A DNA stretch of 12,236 nucleotides, taken from NCBI GenBank assembly GCA_031281515.1, contig JAITFF010000058.1, positions 1 through 12,236 on the forward strand, read 5' to 3'. Below, piece by piece: positions 1 to 7,415 of this stretch. The notes beneath the pieces are model-generated. The model did no database searches, had not been told where the DNA came from, and was given only the letters and a program-made list of their open reading frames with translations. Made by a program: the position numbers and the translations under genes. This DNA is from Holosporales bacterium (GTDB lineage Bacteria > Pseudomonadota > Alphaproteobacteria > RUG11792). Positions within the stretch are counted from its first letter, which is position 1. Each line of letters opens with the position of its first letter.

Positions 1-2592
1 TAATTCATCGTCCCAAAAGAACATTTTCTCATCAGGGATTTCTGTGATTAATCTGTAATCGCCAGGAATTTCCATGAATGGCTCAGAGAAAAGAGCAGTC
101 AAACAGCGATTCATAAGATAAATCCCACTAGATGCACCGCCAGGTTCCTTCGTCGATTTCTCAGAACCAGCACTTTTATTTAACATGTTGTTAAATTCAG
201 AAATCTTTGATTTAAGATATCCGAAATTAACGGCAGTAACATCGAGGAGCTTTTGGGCTATATCTTTGCCAAATAATGTCTCCACTCCATCCAAAAATTT
301 GTCGAATTCTTTATCTGGAACGAAAACAGCGTTATCCAGCCAAGTTTTCCCTTCTTCACCAAGTTCTTCGCAAACTATCGCCAAATTCTTTGCAAAATTG
401 CGCATCTCACTAAGATCTGGCACCTTCCTGAGTTGTTGATGAGCAAGATGATCCATAAATTTGTTGAGCATGGATACAATACTATTTTCAGATTTAGACG
501 TGAAAATCGTGTCTACGTATGCCTGAAATAGATCAATCAAAACGCCATACGCAGTTTGCTTGTATGGAGTCAAGTTAATCGATGGGAACGGCGTATTCAT
601 CAGGATTCTTCTGAATTGCTGATAATTATCCAAAAACTCCTTCGATAAACAGCCGTGAAATACGTAGTCAATCAAATCATTTAAATCATTGGGATCACCA
701 GAAGTCCTCAGCGAATCAAATCGTCTTATATTTTTCTCGAGTTCAATTAACCCGAAAATATATTCCTTCATGGCCGCGTATTCTTTGCTATTATTCGGAT
801 TAAGAACTTCAGAAATACTAGATGATCGAGAAATTGGCTTCGTATTAAGGAGCATTCGAGCACGTAGCAAAAGATTCATATAAATCGTTCTGACGACTAC
901 TTTTTGATATGATGCCCGAAGTGTTTCCTTGAGATTATTATCGATCGATCCAAACCACGAGGCCGGAACGAATATTGATGAAAATCTGGCGTAATTTATC
1001 TGATTCATCATTGATAATAGCTGACTCGTACATTCAGCTAATACTTCATTACCATTACTATTCAAATTCTTGAAGGTCAAATCGCTGGCACTTTTCATGA
1101 GAGATGATATCTTGAAAAGAGTCGGAAATAGCGCATCCTTACTTTGCTTTAGCTTATCCTTAGCACTGAATAATCCATAGCTTCCGATTACGACGAAAGC
1201 AGCCGTCGAGACTTTTGCGATAAATATTGATTTATTGGTTTGATGGACTTTAGACAGCATAGGAGCTGCAATTCCGTCTTCCATGAAAATCTTCTTCAAT
1301 AGAAGGTCTTCAAAGAAAAAGATCTTTTTCACAGAAAACTGATCGTCCAAAACCGATATCGTTGTACTTCCAGCCTCGTTAACATCAGCATCTGGAGTTC
1401 CAACAATCGCCATCGTCTCTTCACTTCGATTCGATTGATCGAACTGAAGGAGTGGTACCATTTTACTATCACCGGTAAAATAAAATCCTCGAAAATAAAA
1501 TTTTTCTTCAACAGAGGAAGATTTAAAAATAGTTTCTATATAGCATTTTAATGACTCTTTAATTGTCAGCAATTCACTGGGAAAAACGAATACACCATCC
1601 CGTGTCGTCGTAACTGAACTTTCCGCAAATATCTCCATCCTAATTTCATTGAGTTCATCCTCGAAAAAAGCGAACGCATCATCGAGAATTCTCGACGTAA
1701 AAACTGTATTACCAGAAAATGGAGAAGACCATCCGAGCATATTTGCCCTATTCCTGACCGGAATCTCCGAACAGAAACTCTGAAATCCTGGAATGATATC
1801 GGATTTCGTAACAACGATATAAACCGGCAACTTCATCCCCAAATAATTTTGGGCAAAATTCAATTTCCGCGCAATAAACAGGGCTCGTTTTTTTATTTCA
1901 TCTACAGGAAGTTTATTTTTCCCGTATAACTCATCAGCTGGGATCGTTAAAATCAGCCCATTTAGCGGCTTCGAGCTCCGATACCGAGCCAGCATGTTGA
2001 GGATTATATTCCAGCTTCGCTCATCGGCATTAAAGCCAAGCTTCGGGAGGAAAACGGCCCCCTTGATATCCAGGACTACACCATTCTTGAGGAACCACCA
2101 TGTGCAGCTGGAATCTCCGTTATCGTCATCGTAAATTTCTTCGTGAGTAAATCCGCCTAGTAGCGATGATTTTCCGGCTCCTTCAGTTCCGATTATCATA
2201 TACCACGGTAGTTTATATTTGTATCCGACGCCAAGTGATGACTTCAGGAATTCCATGGTCTTGAAGAATGAACGAACTATGCTGTTGACCCTGATGTATC
2301 CCTTTCTGATGAGGTACTGATTTAGCCATTCTCCGATTGGTGGTGGTTTCGTCGCATTTTCGTCGATCTGTGTATCATCATCTCTATTTTCATCACTCTC
2401 ATTTCTGATCGCGGATGGAGGTAGATCGACCACCCTCTTCGCCTTCAGCTCTGCGCGTTTCATGGAGATTAGCGTGAAAATCGTGACGAGTAGCATCGCC
2501 AAAAAGGCGACCGATAAAACGACGGCAATCAGAACTGGCAGCGAAAATGGGCCACCAGTTATCCAGTTCGCGAATGTATCCAAGAAATTCAT
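1..2592 (-). CDS. tssM: Type VI secretion membrane protein TssM (IcmF family), 3' part missing
   Basis: TssM is the large inner-membrane component of the T6SS trans-envelope complex, partnering TssL and, where present, the lipoprotein TssJ. Reading leftward from the ATG at 2592-2590, the frame is open for 864 codons to the window edge. The family is usually about 1,100-1,200 residues, so the periplasmic C-terminus is missing. Visible are a membrane segment at about residues 17-43, an acidic linker (64-79), a P-loop GTEGAGKS (135-142), a DxxG-type motif DIKG (175-178), TKSD (262-265) followed by the family hallmark IIPGF, the IcmF-typical FRGFYFTG (367-374), and a second membrane segment at about 455-476. 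The usual DTAG motif reads DIKG, but the nucleotide-binding elements are otherwise retained. The start overlaps the tssL stop as ATGA, which implies translational coupling. Identity is confident; the true end is not visible. Confidence 0.93.
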   Translation of the reverse strand, partial: MNFLDTFANWITGGPFSLPVLIAVVLSVAFLAMLLVTIFTLISMKRAELKAKRVVDLPPSAIRNESDENRDDDTQIDENATKPPPIGEWLNQYLIRKGYIRVNSIVRSFFKTMEFLKSSLGVGYKYKLPWYMIIGTEGAGKSSLLGGFTHEEIYDDDNGDSSCTWWFLKNGVVLDIKGAVFLPKLGFNADERSWNIILNMLARYRSSKPLNGLILTIPADELYGKNKLPVDEIKKRALFIARKLNFAQNYLGMKLPVYIVVTKSDIIPGFQSFCSEIPVRNRANMLGWSSPFSGNTVFTSRILDDAFAFFEDELNEIRMEIFAESSVTTTRDGVFVFPSELLTIKESLKCYIETIFKSSSVEEKFYFRGFYFTGDSKMVPLLQFDQSNRSEETMAIVGTPDADVNEAGSTTISVLDDQFSVKKIFFFEDLLLKKIFMEDGIAAPMLSKVHQTNKSIFIAKVSTAAFVVIGSYGLFSAKDKLKQSKDALFPTLFKISSLMKSASDLTFKNLNSNGNEVLAECTSQLLSMMNQINYARFSSIFVPASWFGSIDNNLKETLRASYQKVVVRTIYMNLLLRARMLLNTKPISRSSSISEVLNPNNSKEYAAMKEYIFGLIELEKNIRRFDSLRTSGDPNDLNDLIDYVFHGCLSKEFLDNYQQFRRILMNTPFPSINLTPYKQTAYGVLIDLFQAYVDTIFTSKSENSIVSMLNKFMDHLAHQQLRKVPDLSEMRNFAKNLAIVCEELGEEGKTWLDNAVFVPDKEFDKFLDGVETLFGKDIAQKLLDVTAVNFGYLKSKISEFNNMLNKSAGSEKSTKEPGGASSGIYLMNRCLTALFSEPFMEIPGDYRLITEIPDEKMFFWDDEL

Positions 2593-3401
2593 ACCAGCGG
2601 CCCCTGTCTCGTCTGGTCAACAATTTTTTCGAGGATGTCGCTGATATCGTCGGTAATGCCATACCAGACGCAGTATGAAATGGCTATGTAAATGAAGACG
2701 ACCGTCGTTATGCACCATGACCAAAATTTCGCATCCGGTAAAATTGCATCATTACCTTCGGAATCGGTGTATTCATAGCATGATTCGATCAGGTGATAGC
2801 GACCCGGATAAAATAGGCGAGATGATTTACTGTGGAGGATGGAGTAGAGGCGATCCTTATACCAGGAGATATGGTCACTGGCCCCGTCGATATCTCGGTA
2901 CCGTCCCTTGAACCCGAGACTCAATGACATTAAATACAAAAATGCCATTTCTTCGTTATCTAATGTATATATAATTTCATCTAGCATCTTAAAAAATTTA
3001 TCCCCAGCCACTTCGGATTGAAAAAATTGTTTTTCCAGGAGAGAAAATCTCCAATATTTCGCTCCGTCCCACCTCAAATTAATAAAAATCTCGTCGGCCA
3101 ATGTCGTCATGATGTACTTGGCGTCGGTGACCAAACGGGGAGGCAGCCTCGATTTCGTGGCGATAATTTCTGACGCCGAATCTATGATTGTCATCAGTTT
3201 TTTCTGAATCGTGACGATGGCTCCTTCGACTTCATCGTGCTCTGATGATTCATTCTCAACTTCTTCTCCGCTTGAATCTGGAGGATCTTGAGCTGAAGAT
3301 GAAAAATACAGGCTTAAAGCCCTTTCCTTTTGGCGCAATAATTCGTAATAAAACGATTGAAATCCGTGTACTACAGCACTCTCACTTGCCGAGAAACTCA
3401 C
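2589..3401 (-). CDS. tssL: Type VI secretion protein TssL (DotU/IcmH family)
   Basis: TssL is a tail-anchored inner-membrane protein whose cytoplasmic domain contacts TssK and TssM in the T6SS membrane complex. The 270-residue product shows DotU hallmarks: ADEIFINLRW (102-111) and YLMSLSLGFKGRYR (156-169). One membrane segment lies near the C-terminus (about 227-248), with a short tail of roughly 20 residues and no OmpA-like peptidoglycan-binding extension. A strongly acidic, low-complexity insert lies between the first helix and the core domain (about 38-60). The start is GTG at 3401-3399, directly after the tssK stop. It is supported by a good ribosome site (GGAGG) within the last tssK codons, about 7 bases upstream. 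The stop overlaps the tssM start. Order and overlaps indicate one tssKLM transcript. Confidence 0.94.
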   Translation of the reverse strand: MSFSASESAVVHGFQSFYYELLRQKERALSLYFSSSAQDPPDSSGEEVENESSEHDEVEGAIVTIQKKLMTIIDSASEIIATKSRLPPRLVTDAKYIMTTLADEIFINLRWDGAKYWRFSLLEKQFFQSEVAGDKFFKMLDEIIYTLDNEEMAFLYLMSLSLGFKGRYRDIDGASDHISWYKDRLYSILHSKSSRLFYPGRYHLIESCYEYTDSEGNDAILPDAKFWSWCITTVVFIYIAISYCVWYGITDDISDILEKIVDQTRQGPLV

Positions 3402-4772
3402 TTAACTACCTCCATCCGGTTCTCTCGGGAGATACAAAATTATCTCTACAGGCCTCGAATCTGAACTATCACCCGGATTAAACATGTGAATATTCTGCCC
3501 TCCTTTAATAAATCTCGAATTTATGTCGATTTCGAACATCATAACCCCAACCCCAGGCAAAATTTTCGAAACAATTTCTCGTCTTAGCGGCGCTCTTTCT
3601 GCTCCCTTAACCCTATTCGTCCTGACAATTTCGAGGGCGAAGTCTGAGACGACAACGGCATTTTCTACCCATTTCTCGAGTTCAGATACGCTCATAGATT
3701 TATCACCACGAACTCCAACATAAATTTTTCCGGAAGTACACCTAATGAGGTCACCATCCCCAAAATAGTGGTAGAAAAACCTATCCTTATGATTGAAACG
3801 AATAACAGAGAATCCCCTCTCGATGACGGAAATATACCGTTCTATCAGCTTTATGACACCGTATATGCGATCATCGATATTACAATGGTCGTATGGTTGC
3901 ATCACGGGCGGAATTTCTGTTGGAATCAGAGCGGAAACTCGTCCCAAAATATCGGCCAATTGATGATATAGATCGTATGGTCTGATCTCGTTGCTGTATA
4001 CCAGAGCCTCAAATCCTGGAAGAACCGTCATGACCTGCGATAAAATGCTGTGAGTATCGGAGGCTACTGTATCGGAAACAGCATTCTTTAGTTTTTCCGC
4101 TAAAAACACTGCCTTTTCCCGAAGATTTTGTGAAAGGGTTAGGCATCTCTGCCAGAGTGGAAAGTGCTTCTCTATGAAAAAACACGGGGGTGTCCAGTTC
4201 TTAACACCAAAAACGCCGTCTGTGAATATTATTTTGCACAACGGAAATCCTATACAAAGCTCCGGTAACTCAGCTCCTATGTATAAAAAAGCATTCGGGA
4301 AAAGCCTCGGGATTTTAACACAATTATCCTTGATATTATCGTCGGATACCGGATATCCGTCGACCGAATAGAATCTAGCCGGATTTCCCAGGACGGGAGA
4401 AATTTCATCGGAACTCCCGGCGATTGCAATGAAAATTGTAACTTCCGGATTATCATCTGGAATTTCAGCGGCGACATCAATTTCCAGCGGCTTTAGCCCT
4501 TTAAACTTCTCCGGGAAGTAACTGAAAATCAATCCGTCCGGGAAAACTGCCTCAATTTCATTTATCCTGTATAGCCCATCGGTTAGGGCGACCTTATCAG
4601 TCCGCAGATGCCGAACCCCGAAGTGATTCGACGATAGCAGCCGAACATGGTTCGCCAGAATCTGAAAATTACGGAGATCGTTTTGCTGGAAATGATGCTG
4701 CGAGAGGAGCATACCCTCATGCCAGTTAATACCAAGCGGAATCGGAAAAATCTGCTCAAACTTGCGGCTCAT
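3402..4772 (-). CDS. tssK: Type VI secretion baseplate protein TssK
   Basis: TssK is the trimeric baseplate connector that links the T6SS wedge to the TssL-TssM membrane complex on the cytoplasmic side. The 456 residues match the family's usual length of about 445. The N-terminal signature WHEGMLLSQHHFQQ (residues 17-30) corresponds to the conserved W-x-E-G-M-x-L-x-P-Q-H-F-Q block, with Ser in place of the usual Pro. The rest follows the family's shoulder, helical and C-terminal domain layout without a break. The ATG at 4772 has a purine-rich ribosome site (GGAAG) close upstream. It is the first gene of a tssK-tssL-tssM transcript reading leftward. No tssJ gene precedes it: the next gene upstream is divergent rbfA. 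Identity is confident from the motif and from its tssL and tssM neighbours. Confidence 0.94.
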   Translation of the reverse strand: MSRKFEQIFPIPLGINWHEGMLLSQHHFQQNDLRNFQILANHVRLLSSNHFGVRHLRTDKVALTDGLYRINEIEAVFPDGLIFSYFPEKFKGLKPLEIDVAAEIPDDNPEVTIFIAIAGSSDEISPVLGNPARFYSVDGYPVSDDNIKDNCVKIPRLFPNAFLYIGAELPELCIGFPLCKIIFTDGVFGVKNWTPPCFFIEKHFPLWQRCLTLSQNLREKAVFLAEKLKNAVSDTVASDTHSILSQVMTVLPGFEALVYSNEIRPYDLYHQLADILGRVSALIPTEIPPVMQPYDHCNIDDRIYGVIKLIERYISVIERGFSVIRFNHKDRFFYHYFGDGDLIRCTSGKIYVGVRGDKSMSVSELEKWVENAVVVSDFALEIVRTNRVKGAERAPLRREIVSKILPGVGVMMFEIDINSRFIKGGQNIHMFNPGDSSDSRPVEIILYLPREPDGGS

Positions 4773-4820
4773 AATTCTTCCGTCGCAAACCTTAAAAAAA
4801 TGTGATTCGTGCGCTGGCTA

Positions 4821-4848
4821 ATTTTATTCAAAAATCAAGCAAATTCAA
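4821..4848 (-). promoter_or_regulatory. Candidate sigma-70 promoter for tssKLM
   Basis: On the minus strand a -35-like TTGAAT (4848-4843) and a -10-like TAAAAT (4826-4821) are separated by 16 bases. Transcription would start near 4814, leaving a leader of about 40 bases before the tssK ATG at 4772. Each hexamer keeps four or five consensus bases, but in AT-rich spacer DNA such matches also arise by chance. Confidence 0.42.
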
Positions 4849-4953
4849 ATCTCTTTGTTGCTGAGTTTCCAAGATACATCAATTTTTCGTCTATTTTTAT
4901 AAATTTCAGATTTCATGGCAGATTTTTTTCCGATCAAAATGGTGGAAATTACA

Positions 4954-4962
4954 TGCTATCAT
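4954..4962 (+). promoter_or_regulatory. Candidate extended -10 promoter for rbfA
   Basis: The string TGCTATCAT contains the extended -10 TG and a -10-like hexamer TATCAT (4957-4962). No convincing -35 box lies 17 bases upstream. Transcription would begin near 4969, about 40 bases before the rbfA start. The match is modest but suitably placed in the 235-base divergent spacer between tssK and rbfA. Nothing else recognisable was seen in that spacer apart from the opposing tssK promoter candidate. Confidence 0.3.
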
Positions 4963-5007
4963 CTGCCGGGAATGGTATCTTTTTTTGTGTTCAAGTAGGT
5001 AGGTAAA

Positions 5008-5415
5008 TTGGATTTATTTTTTCCGGAAAAACAAAACAGTAAGAATAAACGACCTAACAAGATTGCCATTCGGATTCGCGGATGCATCGCCCTAGCCCTA
5101 TTGCGTGGTGATTTCCCGGTCAACCTCAGGGCTCGAGCTGAATCACTTCCGCCGTGTCAAATTACCATCACTTACGTCGATATATCGCCTGACCTGAGAA
5201 ACGCCACCATCTATTTCACGACGTCCGCTGACGCCACGGGAGACGCGGCGTTGAAGTTCTTTGAGGTGCAGAAGTACTACCTCAGGAACCTAATAGCGAA
5301 ACAAATTAAACTAAAATTCGTACCAAGCATCTCATTCAAAATCGATGAATCGGTTGCAAATGCGAAGAAGATCGAAAATTTATTAGATCCTTTGCGAACT
5401 TCAATAGTGGATTAA
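5008..5415 (+). CDS. rbfA: Ribosome-binding factor A
   Basis: RbfA is a small KH-fold protein that binds the immature 30S subunit and helps mature the 5' end of 16S rRNA. The 135-residue product carries the family's central block ITYVDISPDLRNATIYF (53-69). This is followed by the typical LRNLIAKQIKLKFVPSISF stretch (92-110) and the acidic FKIDES region ending in KIENLL. The best start is TTG at 5008: an AGGT ribosome site at 4997-5000 lies 7 bases upstream, with a second AGGT immediately after it. About 18 residues precede the conserved KH domain. In most alphaproteobacteria rbfA sits between infB and truB. Here it stands alone between a divergent T6SS operon and a small secreted-protein gene, so it has been separated from its usual partners. 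Confidence 0.9.
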   Translation: MDLFFPEKQNSKNKRPNKIAIRIRGCIALALLRGDFPVNLRARAESLPPCQITITYVDISPDLRNATIYFTTSADATGDAALKFFEVQKYYLRNLIAKQIKLKFVPSISFKIDESVANAKKIENLLDPLRTSIVD

Positions 5416-5445
5416 TAGTAATTGCCCCAATACTATTTTGTCTTT
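5414..5445 (+). terminator. Possible intrinsic terminator after rbfA
   Basis: AATAGTA (5414-5420) pairs perfectly with TACTATT (5431-5437). The TTG and CAA in the loop can add three pairs above a bulged A, leaving a CCC loop. A T-rich stretch (TTTTGTCTTT) follows. The stem begins inside the rbfA stop codon and is AT-rich, so termination is probably partial. Confidence 0.45.
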
Positions 5446-5463
5446 CAATTTGACAAGAAAAGA

Positions 5464-5472
5464 TGTTATAAT
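5464..5472 (+). promoter_or_regulatory. Extended -10 promoter for the small secreted protein gene
   Basis: TGTTATAAT contains a perfect -10 hexamer TATAAT (5467-5472) preceded by the extended -10 TG at 5464-5465. A perfect-looking TTGACA at 5450-5455 is only 11 bases from the -10, too close to act with it. TTTCAA 18 bases upstream of the -10 is a weak alternative. Transcription would start near 5479, about 30 bases before the ATG at 5510. Confidence 0.6.
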
Positions 5473-5509
5473 CAAACAAACGGATAGTTGATAATTTGGG
5501 GATGTAAAT

Positions 5510-5803
5510 ATGAAGATTCAAAAATTGGCGTCGATGATGATAGCTGGGTTGCTTTGTGGAGCCTTTAGCGCTGAATTAGCAGCGACCACTCCGAAATCGG
5601 TTATGAAGCAGGATCTTTTTGCCAAGTTGAATGATAGTGTTGTAAGACGTGTACCTATTGCCATAACTCCGGAGGAATCCGCGGTTTTGTTAAAAAGATG
5701 GAATAATTCAAAGCGATTAAAGGATGGTGCCCCCAAAGCGGATAAACCGCCCTTAACTGGGAGCGCTGTGAACAAAATAAGGGCCTTGATTGGTGAGCAA
5801 TAA
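5510..5803 (+). CDS. Small exported protein of unknown function
   Basis: I do not recognise this 97-residue protein. The N-terminus is a classic Sec signal peptide: a basic start (MKIQK), a hydrophobic stretch (about 8-20) and likely cleavage after AFSA or AELA (about residues 20-25). The one Cys (16) is preceded by Leu-Leu, so it does not form a normal lipobox. The mature part would be about 73 residues, rich in Lys/Arg and Pro, with no further membrane segment and no cysteine, and would be periplasmic or secreted. The coding call is supported by an extended -10 promoter, a GGGGA ribosome site 7 bases before the ATG, and the signal peptide. It follows rbfA on the same strand and converges on lolC/E with 14 bases between stops. 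The role is unknown; proximity to T6SS genes alone does not make it an effector. Confidence 0.75.
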   Translation: MKIQKLASMMIAGLLCGAFSAELAATTPKSVMKQDLFAKLNDSVVRRVPIAITPEESAVLLKRWNNSKRLKDGAPKADKPPLTGSAVNKIRALIGEQ

Positions 5804-5817
5804 CCTCTGACTGCAGG

Positions 5818-7050
5818 TCATCTCCTCAAGGCTTCGACCGGATCTAAGGTCGAGGCCTTCTTCGCTGGATATAAAGTTGCTATGAAACACAGCGCCAATG
5901 AAAAAGCCACTATTCCTGCTACCTCTTTCCAATCTGTTTGTGACGGAATTTGAGATAGGTAGTAGATTTCTTCACTGAACAGCTCCGATCCGGACATCCG
6001 CTCGAGGATACTCTTAATTCGATCGATATTGAGGGATACGATGAGGCCGAGGCCGAGTCCGGTCATCGTTCCAAATACGCCTATCGAAGCTCCTATATTA
6101 AAAAATATGCGAAGAATGGATTTCCTGGTTGCCCCCATAGTCCTTAGGATCGCGATATCCCTCGTTTTACTATTCGTTAACATCGTAAGTCCAGAAATAA
6201 TATTAAAAATTGCGACGAGGACTATGATGCTTAATATCAGGGTCATCACATTCTTTTCGACAACAACAGCGTGAAAGATACCGGCATCCGAGTGTTTCCA
6301 GTCTAAAACCAAAAACTGATCTCCAAGGATATCAGAAAGCTTCCTCGTTGTTGAGGAAACTGAATCCGCATTTTTGACAAATATATCTATTTGTGTCGCC
6401 AGGTTATCATATCCAAAAAACGACTGAGCCATTTCCATTGGCATCATTAGGATATTTTTATCGTACTCATTCATACCGACCTCGAAGACGCCAGCTATCT
6501 CGAAAATATCCTCTTTCGGGAAACTACCGAACGGAGTCACAATTCCATCCGGTAGGTATAATTTCATTTTATCTCCTACCTTAAGTCTCAGAGATTCTGC
6601 CATCCTCTTTCCAATCATTACGTTCTGCCCTTGAAAAGATTTCAGTGAGCCATACTTAATATTCTCGGAAACGAGTTTTTTTGACTGAAAGTCCGATTTA
6701 CTTATGCCGTGGACGATCACTCCTCTGGCATCTCCATTCGCCATCAGCACGACTTGCCTCTCAATTTGAGGGATAACGTTCGTTATGCCTGGTACATCCC
6801 GTTTGATCTGAGCGACAATAGTTTCGTAATTGCTGATACCAATCGATTTGGCGTTGGAGACTATAACGTGCCCCCTCATCCCGACTATCTTATCGAGTAG
6901 TTCGGCCCTAAACCCATTCATCACGGATGTTACGATGATCAGCGTCGCTACGCCCAAAACGATTCCCAAAAATGAAAACCATGACACGATGCGTGCAAAA
7001 CCGGTTCCTTTCCTGGAATGCAGATACCGCTTCGTAATAAATGTTTCCAT
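5818..7050 (-). CDS. lolC: Lipoprotein-releasing ABC transporter permease (LolC/LolE family)
   Basis: LolC/E-type permeases, driven by the ATPase LolD, extract mature lipoproteins from the inner membrane and pass them to LolA for the outer membrane. The 410 residues match the usual family length. There is an N-terminal membrane segment (about 23-45), a large periplasmic domain (46-265), and then three C-terminal FtsX-type membrane segments (about 266-290, 312-340 and 376-394). The cytoplasmic DIAILRTMGAT (298-308) and the closing YPAKKASTLDPVEALR block (394-409) are typical. Many alphaproteobacteria use a single LolC/E-like permease, so the C versus E label is arbitrary. It starts 8 bases after the stop of the FtsB-like gene, so the two are probably co-transcribed. 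lolD, commonly adjacent, is absent: the gene ends facing a convergent small ORF. Confidence 0.92.
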   Translation of the reverse strand: METFITKRYLHSRKGTGFARIVSWFSFLGIVLGVATLIIVTSVMNGFRAELLDKIVGMRGHVIVSNAKSIGISNYETIVAQIKRDVPGITNVIPQIERQVVLMANGDARGVIVHGISKSDFQSKKLVSENIKYGSLKSFQGQNVMIGKRMAESLRLKVGDKMKLYLPDGIVTPFGSFPKEDIFEIAGVFEVGMNEYDKNILMMPMEMAQSFFGYDNLATQIDIFVKNADSVSSTTRKLSDILGDQFLVLDWKHSDAGIFHAVVVEKNVMTLILSIIVLVAIFNIISGLTMLTNSKTRDIAILRTMGATRKSILRIFFNIGASIGVFGTMTGLGLGLIVSLNIDRIKSILERMSGSELFSEEIYYLSQIPSQTDWKEVAGIVAFSLALCFIATLYPAKKASTLDPVEALRR

Positions 7051-7058
7051 CGCGCTAG

Positions 7059-7415
7059 CTATCGTAACAAAGATGTGACCTTATCTCGGATGACGATATC
7101 ACCAGGGTAGCAGTAGTTCAAGACCACTCTGCACCTCTCTTCTAAAATATCAAGATCGAGGGAATTATTGCCAAGTAATTCGACACTCCTCTTTAAAAAG
7201 TTCAGCTTTAAAAGCTTGCCCTCCAAAACCTTCTCCCTTTCTTCGACCTGTTCCCTAATCTCCACGTAAGACATAAGCCCGTTCTCACCAGTTATGGAAT
7301 GAAAAACAAGGTACACGAACGCCATAACAACGAACGCAACCCTATAGGCAAGCTTCACACTGTTGGGGAGACCGACGAAACGCCCGAATAAACTCACTTT
7401 CAGACACACAAACAA
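7059..7415 (-). CDS. ftsB: Septum formation initiator protein (FtsB/DivIC family)
   Basis: FtsB/DivIC proteins are bitopic division proteins that bridge early and late divisome components, with FtsL and FtsQ. The product has one membrane segment (about residues 23-41), a GENGL motif just after it (43-47), a coiled-coil stretch (about 49-80), and the SLDLDILEERCR block (85-96). That last block matches the SLDPDMLDERAR-type signature common in alphaproteobacterial members. At most 118 residues are encoded. The start is uncertain: the longest frame begins with TTG at 7415, but this lies in the T-tract of the terminator hairpin that precedes it. GTG at 7409 or 7397 is a plausible alternative; no ATG exists before the middle of the membrane segment. 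The stop is 8 bases before lolC/E. Confidence 0.8.
   Translation of the reverse strand: MFVCLKVSLFGRFVGLPNSVKLAYRVAFVVMAFVYLVFHSITGENGLMSYVEIREQVEEREKVLEGKLLKLNFLKRSVELLGNNSLDLDILEERCRVVLNYCYPGDIVIRDKVTSLLR

Noticed and set aside
185..883. Plus-strand frames opposite tssM
   Set aside because: They are antisense to a well-supported gene, low in complexity and show no motif.
1329..1814. Two minus-strand frames of 60 and 82 residues within tssM
   Set aside because: The tssM frame is open without a stop across this region and keeps IcmF motifs, so these are out-of-frame shadows and not signs of a broken tssM.
2399..2662. 87-residue minus-strand frame over the tssL/tssM junction
   Set aside because: It overlaps the continuous tssM frame and the end of tssL, both of which carry family motifs. 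It is a shadow frame.
5450..5472. TTGACA plus TATAAT read as a full sigma-70 promoter
   Set aside because: Spacing is only 11 bases, too short for the pair to work together. The extended -10 explanation was kept instead.
5518..5775. 85-residue minus-strand frame opposite the small exported gene
   Set aside because: The plus-strand gene has a promoter, ribosome site and signal peptide; the antisense frame has none of these.
5836..5858. Inverted repeat TCGACC/GGTCGA near the lolC/E 3' end
   Set aside because: It lies in codons for the conserved LDPVEALR block and has no T-tract after it, so coding constraint explains it.
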